Of a stretch of DNA of 10,529 nt, positions 1-7,742 are shown piece by piece (positions within the stretch are counted from its first letter, which is position 1; the number at the start of each line of letters is the position of its first letter). Position numbers and translations under genes: made by a program. This DNA comes from JBDTLH01 sp039934875 (GTDB lineage Bacteria > Acidobacteriota > Terriglobia > Terriglobales > Acidobacteriaceae): assembly GCA_039934875.1 (NCBI GenBank), contig JBDTLH010000388.1, forward strand, positions 1 through 10,529. Reading direction: 5' to 3'. The notes under the pieces were generated by a model that saw nothing but the letters and a program-made list of their open reading frames with translations, made no database searches and was not told where the DNA came from.

Positions 1-3000
1 TAGCGTCCGCGATCTGGTCGGGCCGCGGGAGATAGGCTACCGCGCTGCTGGTGAACAAGCCCAGCGCTCCGGGGTCAGTCTGCGAAGCCGTGGTTGCGGT
101 CTGCCATGCCCCTGAAGTGAACTCCAAAATCCCGGAGAGCTCCCAGCCTCCGAGAACATGGCCCACAAAGCTCTTCTGTGCCCGGAAAAACGGCAGGAAG
201 TACACGAAATTTGCATTCAGGACGTGACGGCGGTCGAAGCGGGAGGGGCCATAATCCGCGCCGGGGTTTCGCGTGTCCTGGGGAAAACTATAGTTCGGGT
301 CGGCGGGAAGATTGGTGAGGTTGTGCGACCAGGTATAGTTCACTGCAACGGTGGTGGCCGAGAAACGCTTCTGTGCGCTGACTTGCAGCGAGTTGTAGTT
401 CGACTTGCGGTCCGAGTTGTAAATCCCGATCGGGCCATAGCCGACATAAGGACGAATCCCATTGATCAGGGCTGAACTGCCGGCATCGAGTTGCGCGCCA
501 TATGCTCCAGGCAGCGGCTGGTTGATGTCCTCAGCGGCAATCAGGTGCGTGCCCTTGGAGCCGTAGTAGCCGATGTCGAAAAGAATGTCTTTGGGAAATT
601 GGCGTTGCAGGTCGAGGTTGTATTGCTGTGTGTACGGCTGGCGGAAGTGAGTCGTGGTCCCGCCGATCTCGAAGGGCGTAGGCGGCGAAGTTTGTCCGGC
701 GGCCGGATCGTTCAAGGGCGCATTATTAAGCACTGCCCCTTGCACAAAGGGCGGATTGATGAACGTGTTGTTCTCAAGCAGAGAACCAACGCTGGGAGCA
801 TCGAAGAAAATGCCGTACCCCGCGCGCACCGAGGTCTTGCCATCGCTGAACGGGTCCCAGGCAATCCCAAGCCGGGGCGCGAAATCATGGCTGGGGGAGG
901 GCGCGATCTGATCTCCGTAAGGAGAATTCTTGCCGCCAACGATAATGCCATTTAGCGGATCGTAGTTAGGGTTGGGAAGAATGGGGCCGGCGCTCTGGTC
1001 GCAGTTCGCCGCCACCAGGCAAATGTTGCCGGAGGCGTCTATGGTGGGCGCATGCGACGGATCGTAGAGCGAGGGCACGAAGTTAGTCGCGTGTCCCTGG
1101 CCGTCATACGGCTGGCGAAAGAGCGAATAGCGCAGCCCGTAACTGAGCGTGAGGTTGGGCCGGACGCGATAACTGTCCTGCCCGTAAAACTCAAGTTGGT
1201 TCTGGCGCGTCACGGCGCGAATATCCTGACTGAGCTGGCTAAACTGCGTCGAGTTCCCCAGCAGGAAATTGGCGAACTCCTGTGACCAGTCGCTGCGTGG
1301 ATCGCTGGGATCTACTCCGGGGGCAGTCAATCCCTCTTGAAAGCTGAAAGTCCCGGCATTGTTGCCGCCCGAGTTTTCCGATTTCTGATAACTGTTGTAG
1401 TTGAATCCGAAGCGCAAAGTGTGCAGGCCGATCACCTTGGTCAAATTATCGAATACCGAATGGTTGCGGTTGTAGTCGCGATAATTCCCAAAACCGAAAA
1501 AGCTGCCTTGGCCCTGTCCAAAGCCGATGCTGGGAATTCGGTTCAAGCTCTGCGGGTACGGGAGAGTAATCGCACTCACCACGTCGGGCGATGCACTCGC
1601 CGCAAGCTGCCCGGTATTAGTGCTGAGCACCGCGCCGTAAGACCAGGCGTACTCCAACTGGTTCACCAAGGTGGGTGTGATTACGGCGGTCACACTCGCA
1701 GCTATGTTTTTCCCGGGCGAATTGGTGGAGGTCTGCGTTATGTTGGGAATGGAGTTGCCGTTGAAGAGTCCGCCGCCTTCTATAGTGGGAATGGAGTCGT
1801 TCATGTAGCGCACAAATCCCGAGAATCGCTGGCTGAAGTTCTGATCAATTCTGATGATCTCCTGATGGAAGTTGAATACATTGGTCTGGTTGGAGCGCAG
1901 GAGATCAGTCGCCGGGTCCTGAGGCAGCGGCACATGGCTATAAACGTCCTTGAGATACGCGGCGGCGGCCGGATTAATCATGCCGATCGGAATAACATTG
2001 CTGAAAGTCGCGCAACTTATCTGGTCCAGGCACACAGGCGTGGGAAATGTAGGGTTCGCGCCCCGCTCCAGCGCATTGGGAGCGAGCGCCAACGCTGGAG
2101 ACGACTCATTCACCCGCCGCACTTCTTCGGAAAAGAAAAAGAAAGTCTTGTCTTTGTGCGTGTTGTAAAGGTGCGGCACGAACACCGGGCCACCGATGGT
2201 CCCGCCGAAGTCGTTATAGCGCAACGGAGTGCGTGACAGGACAGGGCTGGTCTGCTTGTTCTCCCAGGTGTTCGCGTCGAGCGCGTCGTTGCGAAAGAAT
2301 TCGTACAGATTGCCGTGGAAGTTCGATGTCCCGGAGCGGGTGATGACGTTGATCTGGCCTCCGGCGCTGCGCCCATATTCCGCATCGTAATTGCCGCGCA
2401 ACACTTTGAACTCGGAGATGGCATCGACACTGGGGTAATTCAGAAGCGTAAAGTTGCCGCCGCGATCCACATTGTCGGCGCCGTCTATGGTCCAGTAATT
2501 TTGCGCGCCCTGGCTGCCGTTCAAAGAGAATGCGACCTCATTGGTAGTGCCCCCTGGCGCGCTCACTCCCAAATAGAGCGTGCCTCCGATATCAGCAGTG
2601 ACACCGGGTTGCAGCGCGACCAGCTCTTCGTAGTTGCGGCTTTGCAGGGCGAGATTTTGAATTTGTACCGCGGTAATGGTCCCGCCGGCGGAGGCATCCT
2701 GACTGTTCACTTGCAACTCCTGGGCGGTGGCCTCGACGGTGAGGTTGGTATTCACCCCCTGCGGCGCGAGTTCGATTTTTATGAAGCGCCGGTCCTGCAC
2801 CGAAAGCGCAATATCTTCGATGGTCCTGGGCGCGAAGCTCTTCGCGGTCGCCGTAATGGAGTACCTGCCAACCGGCAACGTCGGCGCTTGATAGTCGCCG
2901 TTCTTGTCACTGGTCACCACGCGCGCGACGGCGTTCTTGTCCAGGCTCTTGATCGTGATGGTGGCGCCGGGAACCAGCGCGCCGCTGGGATCGGTCACGG

Positions 3001-3124
3001 TGCCGAGAATCGTTCCGCTGGTGGATTGCGCCCACGCCACAGCGCTCAAGATCACGCACGCCAGTGCAAATATCCACAACCTGCGACACCCCATCTTCAC
3101 TGCAATATGCCGGAAGCGAATCAT
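1..3124 (-). CDS. Oar-type TonB-dependent receptor with carboxypeptidase-regulatory-like domain (partial, C-terminus beyond the window)
   Basis: Outer-membrane receptor that would import a ligand, here probably a sugar or oligosaccharide, using TonB energy. The frame is open without a stop from the ATG at 3124 to the left edge, giving 1041 codons. The start is supported by GAGGAGG at 3131-3137, 6 nt upstream. Residues 1-32 form a signal peptide (basic start, hydrophobic core, AWA then QS). Residues about 34-115 are a carboxypeptidase-regulatory-like beta domain (GTVTDPSGALVPGATI; later GDYQAPTLPVGRYSI). A plug follows, with SEFKVLRGNYDAEYGRSAGG and INVITRSGTSNFHG near residues 225-265. The rest is beta-barrel with family signatures YGSKGTHL, NYNSLQVSAQKRFS and FDRRHVLNANFVYFLP. 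Family members usually run to about 1100-1200 residues, so roughly the last 10% is probably missing. It lies 101 bp downstream of a LacI-family gene and has its own promoter. The ligand is inferred only from neighbouring genes. Confidence 0.95.
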   Translation of the reverse strand, partial: MIRFRHIAVKMGCRRLWIFALACVILSAVAWAQSTSGTILGTVTDPSGALVPGATITIKSLDKNAVARVVTSDKNGDYQAPTLPVGRYSITATAKSFAPRTIEDIALSVQDRRFIKIELAPQGVNTNLTVEATAQELQVNSQDASAGGTITAVQIQNLALQSRNYEELVALQPGVTADIGGTLYLGVSAPGGTTNEVAFSLNGSQGAQNYWTIDGADNVDRGGNFTLLNYPSVDAISEFKVLRGNYDAEYGRSAGGQINVITRSGTSNFHGNLYEFFRNDALDANTWENKQTSPVLSRTPLRYNDFGGTIGGPVFVPHLYNTHKDKTFFFFSEEVRRVNESSPALALAPNALERGANPTFPTPVCLDQISCATFSNVIPIGMINPAAAAYLKDVYSHVPLPQDPATDLLRSNQTNVFNFHQEIIRIDQNFSQRFSGFVRYMNDSIPTIEGGGLFNGNSIPNITQTSTNSPGKNIAASVTAVITPTLVNQLEYAWSYGAVLSTNTGQLAASASPDVVSAITLPYPQSLNRIPSIGFGQGQGSFFGFGNYRDYNRNHSVFDNLTKVIGLHTLRFGFNYNSYQKSENSGGNNAGTFSFQEGLTAPGVDPSDPRSDWSQEFANFLLGNSTQFSQLSQDIRAVTRQNQLEFYGQDSYRVRPNLTLSYGLRYSLFRQPYDGQGHATNFVPSLYDPSHAPTIDASGNICLVAANCDQSAGPILPNPNYDPLNGIIVGGKNSPYGDQIAPSPSHDFAPRLGIAWDPFSDGKTSVRAGYGIFFDAPSVGSLLENNTFINPPFVQGAVLNNAPLNDPAAGQTSPPTPFEIGGTTTHFRQPYTQQYNLDLQRQFPKDILFDIGYYGSKGTHLIAAEDINQPLPGAYGAQLDAGSSALINGIRPYVGYGPIGIYNSDRKSNYNSLQVSAQKRFSATTVAVNYTWSHNLTNLPADPNYSFPQDTRNPGADYGPSRFDRRHVLNANFVYFLPFFRAQKSFVGHVLGGWELSGILEFTSGAWQTATTASQTDPGALGLFTSSAVAYLPRPDQIADA

Positions 3125-3130
3125 CTGGCT

Positions 3131-3137
3131 CCTCCTC
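3131..3137 (-). promoter_or_regulatory. Ribosome binding site of the TonB-dependent receptor
   Basis: GAGGAGG on the minus strand, 6 nt before the ATG at 3124. It is a near-perfect Shine-Dalgarno match and fixes this start over internal methionines such as codon 11. Confidence 0.8.
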
Positions 3138-3163
3138 ACAGAGATGTGCCTGCGCACACAAGT

Positions 3164-3175
3164 TAAAACGATTTA
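3164..3175. promoter_or_regulatory. Candidate LacI-family operator at the receptor transcription start
   Basis: TAAAACGATTTA is a dyad centred on CG, with five of six base pairs symmetric (only the A-A pair next to the CG breaks it). A central CpG flanked by A-rich and T-rich arms is the usual operator layout of LacI/GalR regulators. The site starts just past the proposed -10 of the receptor promoter, around the expected transcription start, which suits repression. The adjacent LacI-family gene is the obvious candidate ligand. I did not find a comparable copy in the 4315-4521 gap, so the regulon is uncertain. Confidence 0.45.
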
Positions 3176-3176
3176 C

Positions 3177-3205
3177 ATATGACTACTGCCGGAGCAGATT
3201 GTCAA
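3177..3205 (-). promoter_or_regulatory. Sigma-70-like promoter of the TonB-dependent receptor
   Basis: A perfect -35 TTGACA (3200-3205, minus strand) is followed by a 17-nt spacer and a weak -10 TCATAT (3177-3182). It lies in the 97 bp between the LacI-family stop codon and the receptor ribosome binding site. The receptor can therefore be transcribed independently of the regulator. The weak -10 lowers confidence. Confidence 0.5.
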
Positions 3206-3225
3206 GTGTGAACCGTAATTAGGAT

Positions 3226-4314
3226 CTAGGAACTGTGCTTGCGGGTAGAACCGCGCACCATCAGTTCCGGCACCATCAACTTCGTTCGGGCGCCGGTTAC
3301 TCGTTTCACGCTGTCCGTCTTCCGAATCCTCAAGAGCACGCTTTCGAAGGCGAATGAACCCATCTCCAGCATAGGCTGGCGAATCGTCGTCAGGCCCGGG
3401 GTGGTGAGGGCCGACATGGGAACATCGTCAAAGCCAATTACCGAGCAGTCATTCGGAACGTTTCTCCCGCTCTCGCTCAGCGCGCGAATCGCTCCGAAAG
3501 CAGAGAGATCGTCGAACGCGACTACCGCGGTCACCTCGGGCCGCGAACGGAGAAGCTCCAAAGTCAATTCGCGCCCCGCGCTGAAGCCGCTAAGCGGATC
3601 GGAGAGGTCCGGCAGGCGTTTGATGCGGGATTTATTGAGGGCCAATCCTGCCTCTAATGCGAATCGGCGGGTACCCGCCCAACGCGGGTTGCTATCGCCA
3701 AGTTGTTTCGGACCCAGCAGAAATCCGATTTTGCGGTGGCCCAGTTCATAGATGTGACGCAACGCGAGATACCCTCCGAGCTCGTTATCGACCAGGACGG
3801 AAGAGATGCCACTGCGGTGCATGTCCCTGCCGACGACCACGGCAGGCAAATTTCGCGCCACCGCGCTCTTCAACGCATCCAGCTTAATGAACAGCCAGTT
3901 TGCAACGACAATCAGGCCTTCCACGCGGCGATGCACCAGCATTTCCACATATTGCTTGAAGCGGTCAACGCTGTTATGGGCATCCATCACTATCGGCAGG
4001 TAACCGGTCTTCTTCAGTTCGATGTCTATGCCGCGCAGAATCACGGTGCAGAATGGGTCGGCGATGTCGAAGACCACAATGCCGATGGAGTTGGAGCGCC
4101 CTCGCCGCAATACCTGAGCGGACTCAGAGGGCCGATAGCCGAGCCGCTGGGCGGTTTCAAATATCCGCCGCCTGGTTTCGGCGCGCAGATTTTCGCAGGG
4201 AGAGACGCCGTTCAATGCAATCGAGACGGTGGTCGGCGAGAACCCCGACTCTCGCGCTACGTCGAGAATGGTGACCGCGTGGTTCTTCCCTATTGTCTGT
4301 GATTTCGATTTCAA
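3226..4314 (-). CDS. LacI/GalR-family transcriptional regulator
   Basis: A cytoplasmic DNA-binding repressor or activator that senses a sugar-like effector. Residues 14-36 carry the family helix-turn-helix (VTILDVARESGFSPTTVSIA then LNG). The hinge-helix region SAQVLRRGRSNSIGIVV follows at about 64-80. The rest is a periplasmic-binding-protein-like effector domain containing ADPFCTVILRGI, VVVGRDMH, the late signature SVIGFDDVPMSALTTPGLTT and a C-terminal TIRQP motif. The length of 362 residues is normal. The start is TTG at 4314: an in-frame stop lies a few codons upstream, no in-frame ATG or GTG lies between, and no clear Shine-Dalgarno is visible. It is divergent from the GH31 gene (207 bp gap) and upstream of the receptor on the same strand, so it probably controls both. 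The effector cannot be read from the sequence. Confidence 0.95.
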   Translation of the reverse strand: MKSKSQTIGKNHAVTILDVARESGFSPTTVSIALNGVSPCENLRAETRRRIFETAQRLGYRPSESAQVLRRGRSNSIGIVVFDIADPFCTVILRGIDIELKKTGYLPIVMDAHNSVDRFKQYVEMLVHRRVEGLIVVANWLFIKLDALKSAVARNLPAVVVGRDMHRSGISSVLVDNELGGYLALRHIYELGHRKIGFLLGPKQLGDSNPRWAGTRRFALEAGLALNKSRIKRLPDLSDPLSGFSAGRELTLELLRSRPEVTAVVAFDDLSAFGAIRALSESGRNVPNDCSVIGFDDVPMSALTTPGLTTIRQPMLEMGSFAFESVLLRIRKTDSVKRVTGARTKLMVPELMVRGSTRKHSS

Positions 4315-4323
4315 TTCACAATC

Positions 4324-4352
4324 AAGATAGCACCGGATTCACCAGCTTTCAG
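4324..4352 (-). promoter_or_regulatory. Possible promoter of the LacI-family gene
   Basis: CTGAAA (4347-4352), a 17-nt spacer and TATCTT (4324-4329), read on the minus strand, match the sigma-70 consensus at four of six positions in each box. The TTG start at 4314 is only 9 nt past the -10 box, so the mRNA would be leaderless or almost so, which fits the absent Shine-Dalgarno. Many near-consensus boxes occur by chance, so this is tentative. Confidence 0.3.
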
Positions 4353-4466
4353 AATTGCAACTTCGATGCCTTTTCCGTTTCGCGCTCCTCGTTATTGCGG
4401 CATCCTCACAACAGCAGCCCTTCAAATCAAATTCAGCGGGTTGGTTCTTTTCTTTTTTGTTACTCG

Positions 4467-4496
4467 TTGACAATCACTCTCCCGGCGCAATACCTT
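4467..4496 (+). promoter_or_regulatory. Possible promoter of the GH31 gene
   Basis: A perfect -35 TTGACA (4467-4472) is followed by an 18-nt spacer and a poor -10 TACCTT (4491-4496), ending 25 nt before the ATG at 4522. The -35 is convincing, while the -10 is weak, as expected for an activated or regulated promoter. The Shine-Dalgarno before 4522 is also weak (CGAGAT). Confidence 0.4.
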
Positions 4497-4521
4497 CTGG
4501 CTTTGCACCGCGAGATAAATC

Positions 4522-6990
4522 ATGAAGCATTTACTCTGCATAGTTGCCATCTTCTGCCTCACAATGACGGCCTTCGCCGACTGGCACGCCCTGGGCAATG
4601 TCACCGCCGTCGCTCCCCTGCCCAACGGAGTCGAACTCTCGGCGGGGCAGGCGCGTGTCCGCATCACCGCACTCGATAGTTCCACGGTGCGGGTCCGCGT
4701 CGCAGCAGACGGAGCCTTCCCCAAAGACAGCTCCTGGGCGCTCGATCCTGCGTATTTACCCTCTGATCCGCAGGTTCACGTGACTCAAACACCGGATGCC
4801 ATCACCCTAGATCTCCCCGCGCTTAACCATGTCCGCATCACGAAATCTCCCCTCCGCATCGCGTTCCTCGATGCGCAAAACAACCTTCTGAGTGAGGACG
4901 ATGCTCGCGAGCCGATGGCCTTCAACGGTCCTGAATTCCGCGTTACCAAGTCCTCTCCTCCCAACGATAGCGAACTTTATTTCGGACTCGGCGACAAGAC
5001 CTCCCTTATCCTCAACAACCGCGCCTTCACCCTCTGGAACACCGACGCATTTGGCTGGCAGGAGTCCACCGACCCGCTCTACAAAGCAATTCCCTTCTTC
5101 ATCGCCCTCCGCAATGGACGCGCCTACGGCATCTTTATGGATAATGCCTGGCGCTCCAGCTTCGACTTCGGCAAGGGGCGGCACGACGCCATCTCCTTCG
5201 GTGCCGAGGGCGGCCAACTCAACTATTATTTCTTCTTCGGCCCCTCGCCCAAACAGGTGCTCACCGCCTACACCAACCTCACCGGCAAGACTCCGCTGCC
5301 GCCGCTCTGGTCGCTGGGATATCAGCAATGCCGCTACTCCTACTACCCCGAATCCCGTGTGCGCGAAATCGCCAGGACCTTTCGCGACAAGAAAATACCC
5401 GCTGACGTCATTTATCTCGACATCGACTATCAGGACCAGTACCGCCCCTTCACCATAAACCGCGCCTACTTCCCCCACTTCGAATCCATGATCAAAGACC
5501 TGCGGAGCGAGGGATTCAGCACCATCGTCATCACCGATTTGCACGTCGCCAAGGCGGACTATCCACCGTATAACTCAGGAAGCGCGCAGGACGTCTTCAT
5601 GAAGAACCCCGACGGTTCGCAATATGTCGGCACCGTTTGGCCCGGTCCTTCCGTCTTCCCAGATTTCACCCTCACCCGCGCCCGTGAGTGGTGGGGATCG
5701 CTCTACAAGGACTTCGTCGCCATGGGCGTGCGCGGCTTTTGGAACGACATGAACGAGCCATCCGTCTTTGATGTTCCCGGCAAGACCATGCCCCTCGACA
5801 TTCCCTCGCGTCTCGACAACGGAACCACCATTCCCCATCTCGCTGCGCATAACGTCATCGGCATGGAAAATTCGCGCGCCACCTATGAGGGCCTGCTCAA
5901 ATTGGAATCCCCGGCCAACGAGCGTCCCTTCGTTCTCACCCGCGCCACTTACGCCGGCGGACAGCGCTTCGCCGCCACGTGGACCGGCGACAACTCCGCC
6001 ACCTGGAACCACCTTCGCATGTCCATCCCCACGTTGCTTAACCTCGGAATCTCGGGCGAGCCACTGGTTGGCGACGATATCGGCGGCTTCAACGGCACCG
6101 GCACCGCCGACCTGGTCACGCGATGGATGTGGCTCGGCGCCTTCAACCCCATCTTCCGCAACCACTCCGCTAAAGGAACCGGAGACAAAGAGCCCTGGGC
6201 ATTCGGCCCGCCATACGAGAGCTACATGAAAGCTGCCATCGAGCAGCGCTACCGTATGTTGCTCTACATCTACTCCGCCGCGGACGAGGCCGCGCGCACT
6301 GGAATCCCCATCATGCGCCCGCTGTTTCTTGAATTTTCGCGGCCAGAAGATCAGTGGCTGGCAAACAACCAGGATGAATTCATGTTCGGCCCCGCCATGC
6401 TGGTCGCGCCTAAGGTTTGGGAATACAATGAGCCATACGATATTCACCTCCCCGCCGGCGAATGGTTCGACTATTGGACTGGCGAAAAGTATCGCGGAGG
6501 CGAAACCGGCACCCTCAGCGAGACCTCCAGCACCGGCGGAGTATCACTGAAAGTCAATCCTCGAGTGAATGAGCTACCCGTCTTCGTCAAATCCGGATCC
6601 ATCATCGCCCAGCAGCCAGTCGTGCAATCCACTGCCTACACACCCCAAGGCAATCTCGAGCTCCGCGTCTATCCCGGCCCCGATTGCCACGCCGTTTTAT
6701 ACATGGATAACGGCCACTCGTTGCAAACCGGCACGAACCGCATCCACCTGCCCATGTCATGCACGCAAGACGCCAGCGGCGCTTCCCTCACCCTCGCTCC
6801 CCAGCAGGGAGAGTTCAAGCCGTGGTTCTCCTCGCTCGACATCGTCTTCTACGGCGCGCCTTCGACCCCACGCTCCGCTTCACTCGACGGCCATTCCGCC
6901 GCTCAACCCGAATACGACGCCGCTCACCACACCGCCAGCCTTACCGTTCACTACAAAGCCGCAGGCGAGAAAATCTCCATCATCTATTGA
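4522..6990 (+). CDS. Secreted GH31 glycoside hydrolase, alpha-glucosidase type
   Basis: A retaining glycosidase predicted to remove terminal alpha-linked glucose from oligosaccharides in the periplasm or outside the cell. Residues 1-19 are a signal peptide ending AFA before D20. An N-terminal beta-sandwich leads into the catalytic barrel, which begins near PLPPLWSLGYQQCRYSYYPE. The substrate-site strand reads LDIDYQD (D300, D302). The nucleophile is D409 in FWNDMNEPSVF, and the acid/base is D490 in WTGDNSATW. FRNHSAKGTGDKEPW follows, as in GH31 alpha-glucosidases. C-terminal beta domains include a DUF5110-like segment (about 700-775; LELRVYPG, VLYMDNGHS). WNDMNEP points to alpha-glucosidase rather than YicI-type alpha-xylosidase, which has a KTDFGE motif. 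One oddity is ITDLH where many members have DPH or DPG. The 822-residue length is normal. Divergence from the LacI-family gene suggests sugar-responsive expression; the exact substrate is unknown. Confidence 0.95.
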   Translation: MKHLLCIVAIFCLTMTAFADWHALGNVTAVAPLPNGVELSAGQARVRITALDSSTVRVRVAADGAFPKDSSWALDPAYLPSDPQVHVTQTPDAITLDLPALNHVRITKSPLRIAFLDAQNNLLSEDDAREPMAFNGPEFRVTKSSPPNDSELYFGLGDKTSLILNNRAFTLWNTDAFGWQESTDPLYKAIPFFIALRNGRAYGIFMDNAWRSSFDFGKGRHDAISFGAEGGQLNYYFFFGPSPKQVLTAYTNLTGKTPLPPLWSLGYQQCRYSYYPESRVREIARTFRDKKIPADVIYLDIDYQDQYRPFTINRAYFPHFESMIKDLRSEGFSTIVITDLHVAKADYPPYNSGSAQDVFMKNPDGSQYVGTVWPGPSVFPDFTLTRAREWWGSLYKDFVAMGVRGFWNDMNEPSVFDVPGKTMPLDIPSRLDNGTTIPHLAAHNVIGMENSRATYEGLLKLESPANERPFVLTRATYAGGQRFAATWTGDNSATWNHLRMSIPTLLNLGISGEPLVGDDIGGFNGTGTADLVTRWMWLGAFNPIFRNHSAKGTGDKEPWAFGPPYESYMKAAIEQRYRMLLYIYSAADEAARTGIPIMRPLFLEFSRPEDQWLANNQDEFMFGPAMLVAPKVWEYNEPYDIHLPAGEWFDYWTGEKYRGGETGTLSETSSTGGVSLKVNPRVNELPVFVKSGSIIAQQPVVQSTAYTPQGNLELRVYPGPDCHAVLYMDNGHSLQTGTNRIHLPMSCTQDASGASLTLAPQQGEFKPWFSSLDIVFYGAPSTPRSASLDGHSAAQPEYDAAHHTASLTVHYKAAGEKISIIY

Positions 6991-7640
6991 CCAGCCGGAT
7001 ACTCTCAGCCGGTCAGGGGGTACGACGGGATCTCCGCAACCAGCTCAGCCAAAATCCCGAATACACCGCGGCCTGGGCGTTCACCTACGCCAACGGATAC
7101 CGCATCACCCTCTTCGGCCAGGCGCCGAACGGCACCAATGATCCTTCGACTGCTGGCACAACCCTGCCACTGCCCACCAGCAACGTGGATCTTGCGCATC
7201 CCACCAACACCCAGGTAATCTCCTACCTCCCGAACAACCAGAATTCTTCCATTCAGGAGTCCAACATTCAGCTTTCGCAGCAGATCAGCGACGCCACCAC
7301 TGCGAATGTGGCATACGTTCATACCAAGGCGGACCACCTGGTCAATCACTTCAACCTGAATGGCCCTCAACTGATAGGAGCGGCTGTTCCCTTCCCCGGC
7401 CAGAGCCTCAACGTGATCGTCGGTGCCGCTAACGGCACTTCCCACTACAACGGCCTGCAATGCTCTCTAAACCATCGATTTACCCAGGGATTGCAATACA
7501 CAGTCGCTTACACCTACTCCCACTCCACTGACAACTCACACGGCGCGTTTTCTTCGACCGGCGGCAATCAGGAGGTATTCATTGATGCGCCTCGCGGTGG
7601 CTTTTTCAATTCGCACTTAAGTTCATCTTCTAATCATTGA
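6991..7640 (+). pseudogene. Remnant of a second Oar-type TonB-dependent receptor (barrel fragment)
   Basis: The open frame matches the late barrel of Oar-type receptors. It has a segment aligned with the usual PYVQQWNL...YVGSKGTHL block (SNIQLSQQISDATTANVAYV, then HTKADHLVNHFNLNG). This is followed by SHYNGLQCSLNHRFTQGLQY and TVAYTYSHSTDNS, equivalent to NYNSLQVSLQKRF and SYTWSHS. Signal peptide, regulatory domain, plug and the final barrel strands are missing. The frame ends abruptly after APRGG in a short Ser-rich tail (stop 7638-7640). No ATG or ribosome binding site precedes the matching part, although a TTG at 6987 overlaps the GH31 stop. The exact left edge of homology is unclear. It differs strongly from the receptor at 1-3124, so it is not a recent copy of it. 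A translated stump is possible, but a functional receptor is not. Confidence 0.75.
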
Positions 7641-7662
7641 GGTGGCGGCGCTACCTGGCGGT

Positions 7663-7692
7663 GATCGGGTGGGCATCTTGCCCGCCCTGATC
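7663..7692. terminator. GC-rich hairpin between convergent genes, possible terminator or REP-like element
   Basis: The arms GATCGGGTGGGCA (7663-7675) and TGCCCGCCCTGATC (7679-7692) pair almost fully around a TCT loop, with one bulged base and one G-T wobble. It lies between the receptor remnant (plus) and the HyuB gene (minus). Neither side has a proper T-run (TTTCC on the plus side), so it is at best a weak bidirectional terminator. A dispersed palindromic repeat is an alternative. Confidence 0.6.
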
Positions 7693-7700
7693 TTTCCATT

Positions 7701-7742
7701 AACGACTAACGACCAACAACTAGCAACTAGCAACTAAACACC
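7701..7742. repeat. Degenerate 7-bp tandem repeat, about six units
   Basis: Successive heptads on the plus strand are AACGACT, AACGACC, AACAACT, AGCAACT, AGCAACT and AAACACC (the last decayed). Read on the minus strand, the unit is roughly RGTYGYT. The array covers the stop codon of the HyuB gene (7734-7736), so repeat growth or loss could shift the C-terminus of that protein. Together with the hairpin at 7663-7692 it fills the convergent gap. Confidence 0.75.

Larger units (their letters stand above)
4315..4521. promoter_or_regulatory. Divergent intergenic region between LacI-family and GH31 genes
   Basis: This 207-bp gap must carry promoters for both divergent genes. It contains a pyrimidine/T-rich run on the plus strand (about 4441-4460). 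I looked for CG-centred dyads like the one at 3164-3175 and found none convincing; TTGT...ACAA at 4457-4473 is symmetric only at its ends. Confidence 0.6.

Noticed and set aside
1337..3166. Long plus-strand open frames (1337-2236 and 2315-3166) opposite the receptor gene
   Set aside because: They lie antisense to a continuous receptor frame with clear family motifs, and their translations show no recognisable domain and a skewed Arg/Val/Ala composition typical of reverse-frame reads in GC-rich genes.
4457..4473. TTGT...ACAA symmetry before the GH31 promoter as a LacI operator
   Set aside because: Only the outer four bases and one inner pair are symmetric and the centre is not CG, so it does not resemble the site at 3164-3175; it also overlaps the -35 box.
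4807..6447. Minus-strand frames within the GH31 gene (4807-5544 and 5575-6447)
   Set aside because: The plus strand encodes an uninterrupted GH31 with all catalytic motifs; the reverse frames are composition artefacts.
6759..6990. Extension of the receptor-remnant frame into the 3' end of the GH31 gene as part of one larger gene
   Set aside because: The translation before about 6990 in that frame is Arg/Pro/His-rich shadow sequence of the GH31 coding strand with no receptor similarity.
7641..7742. CRISPR array or insertion-sequence end
   Set aside because: Repeat units are only 7 bp with no spacers, and there is no transposase frame, target duplication or terminal inverted repeat around the hairpin.
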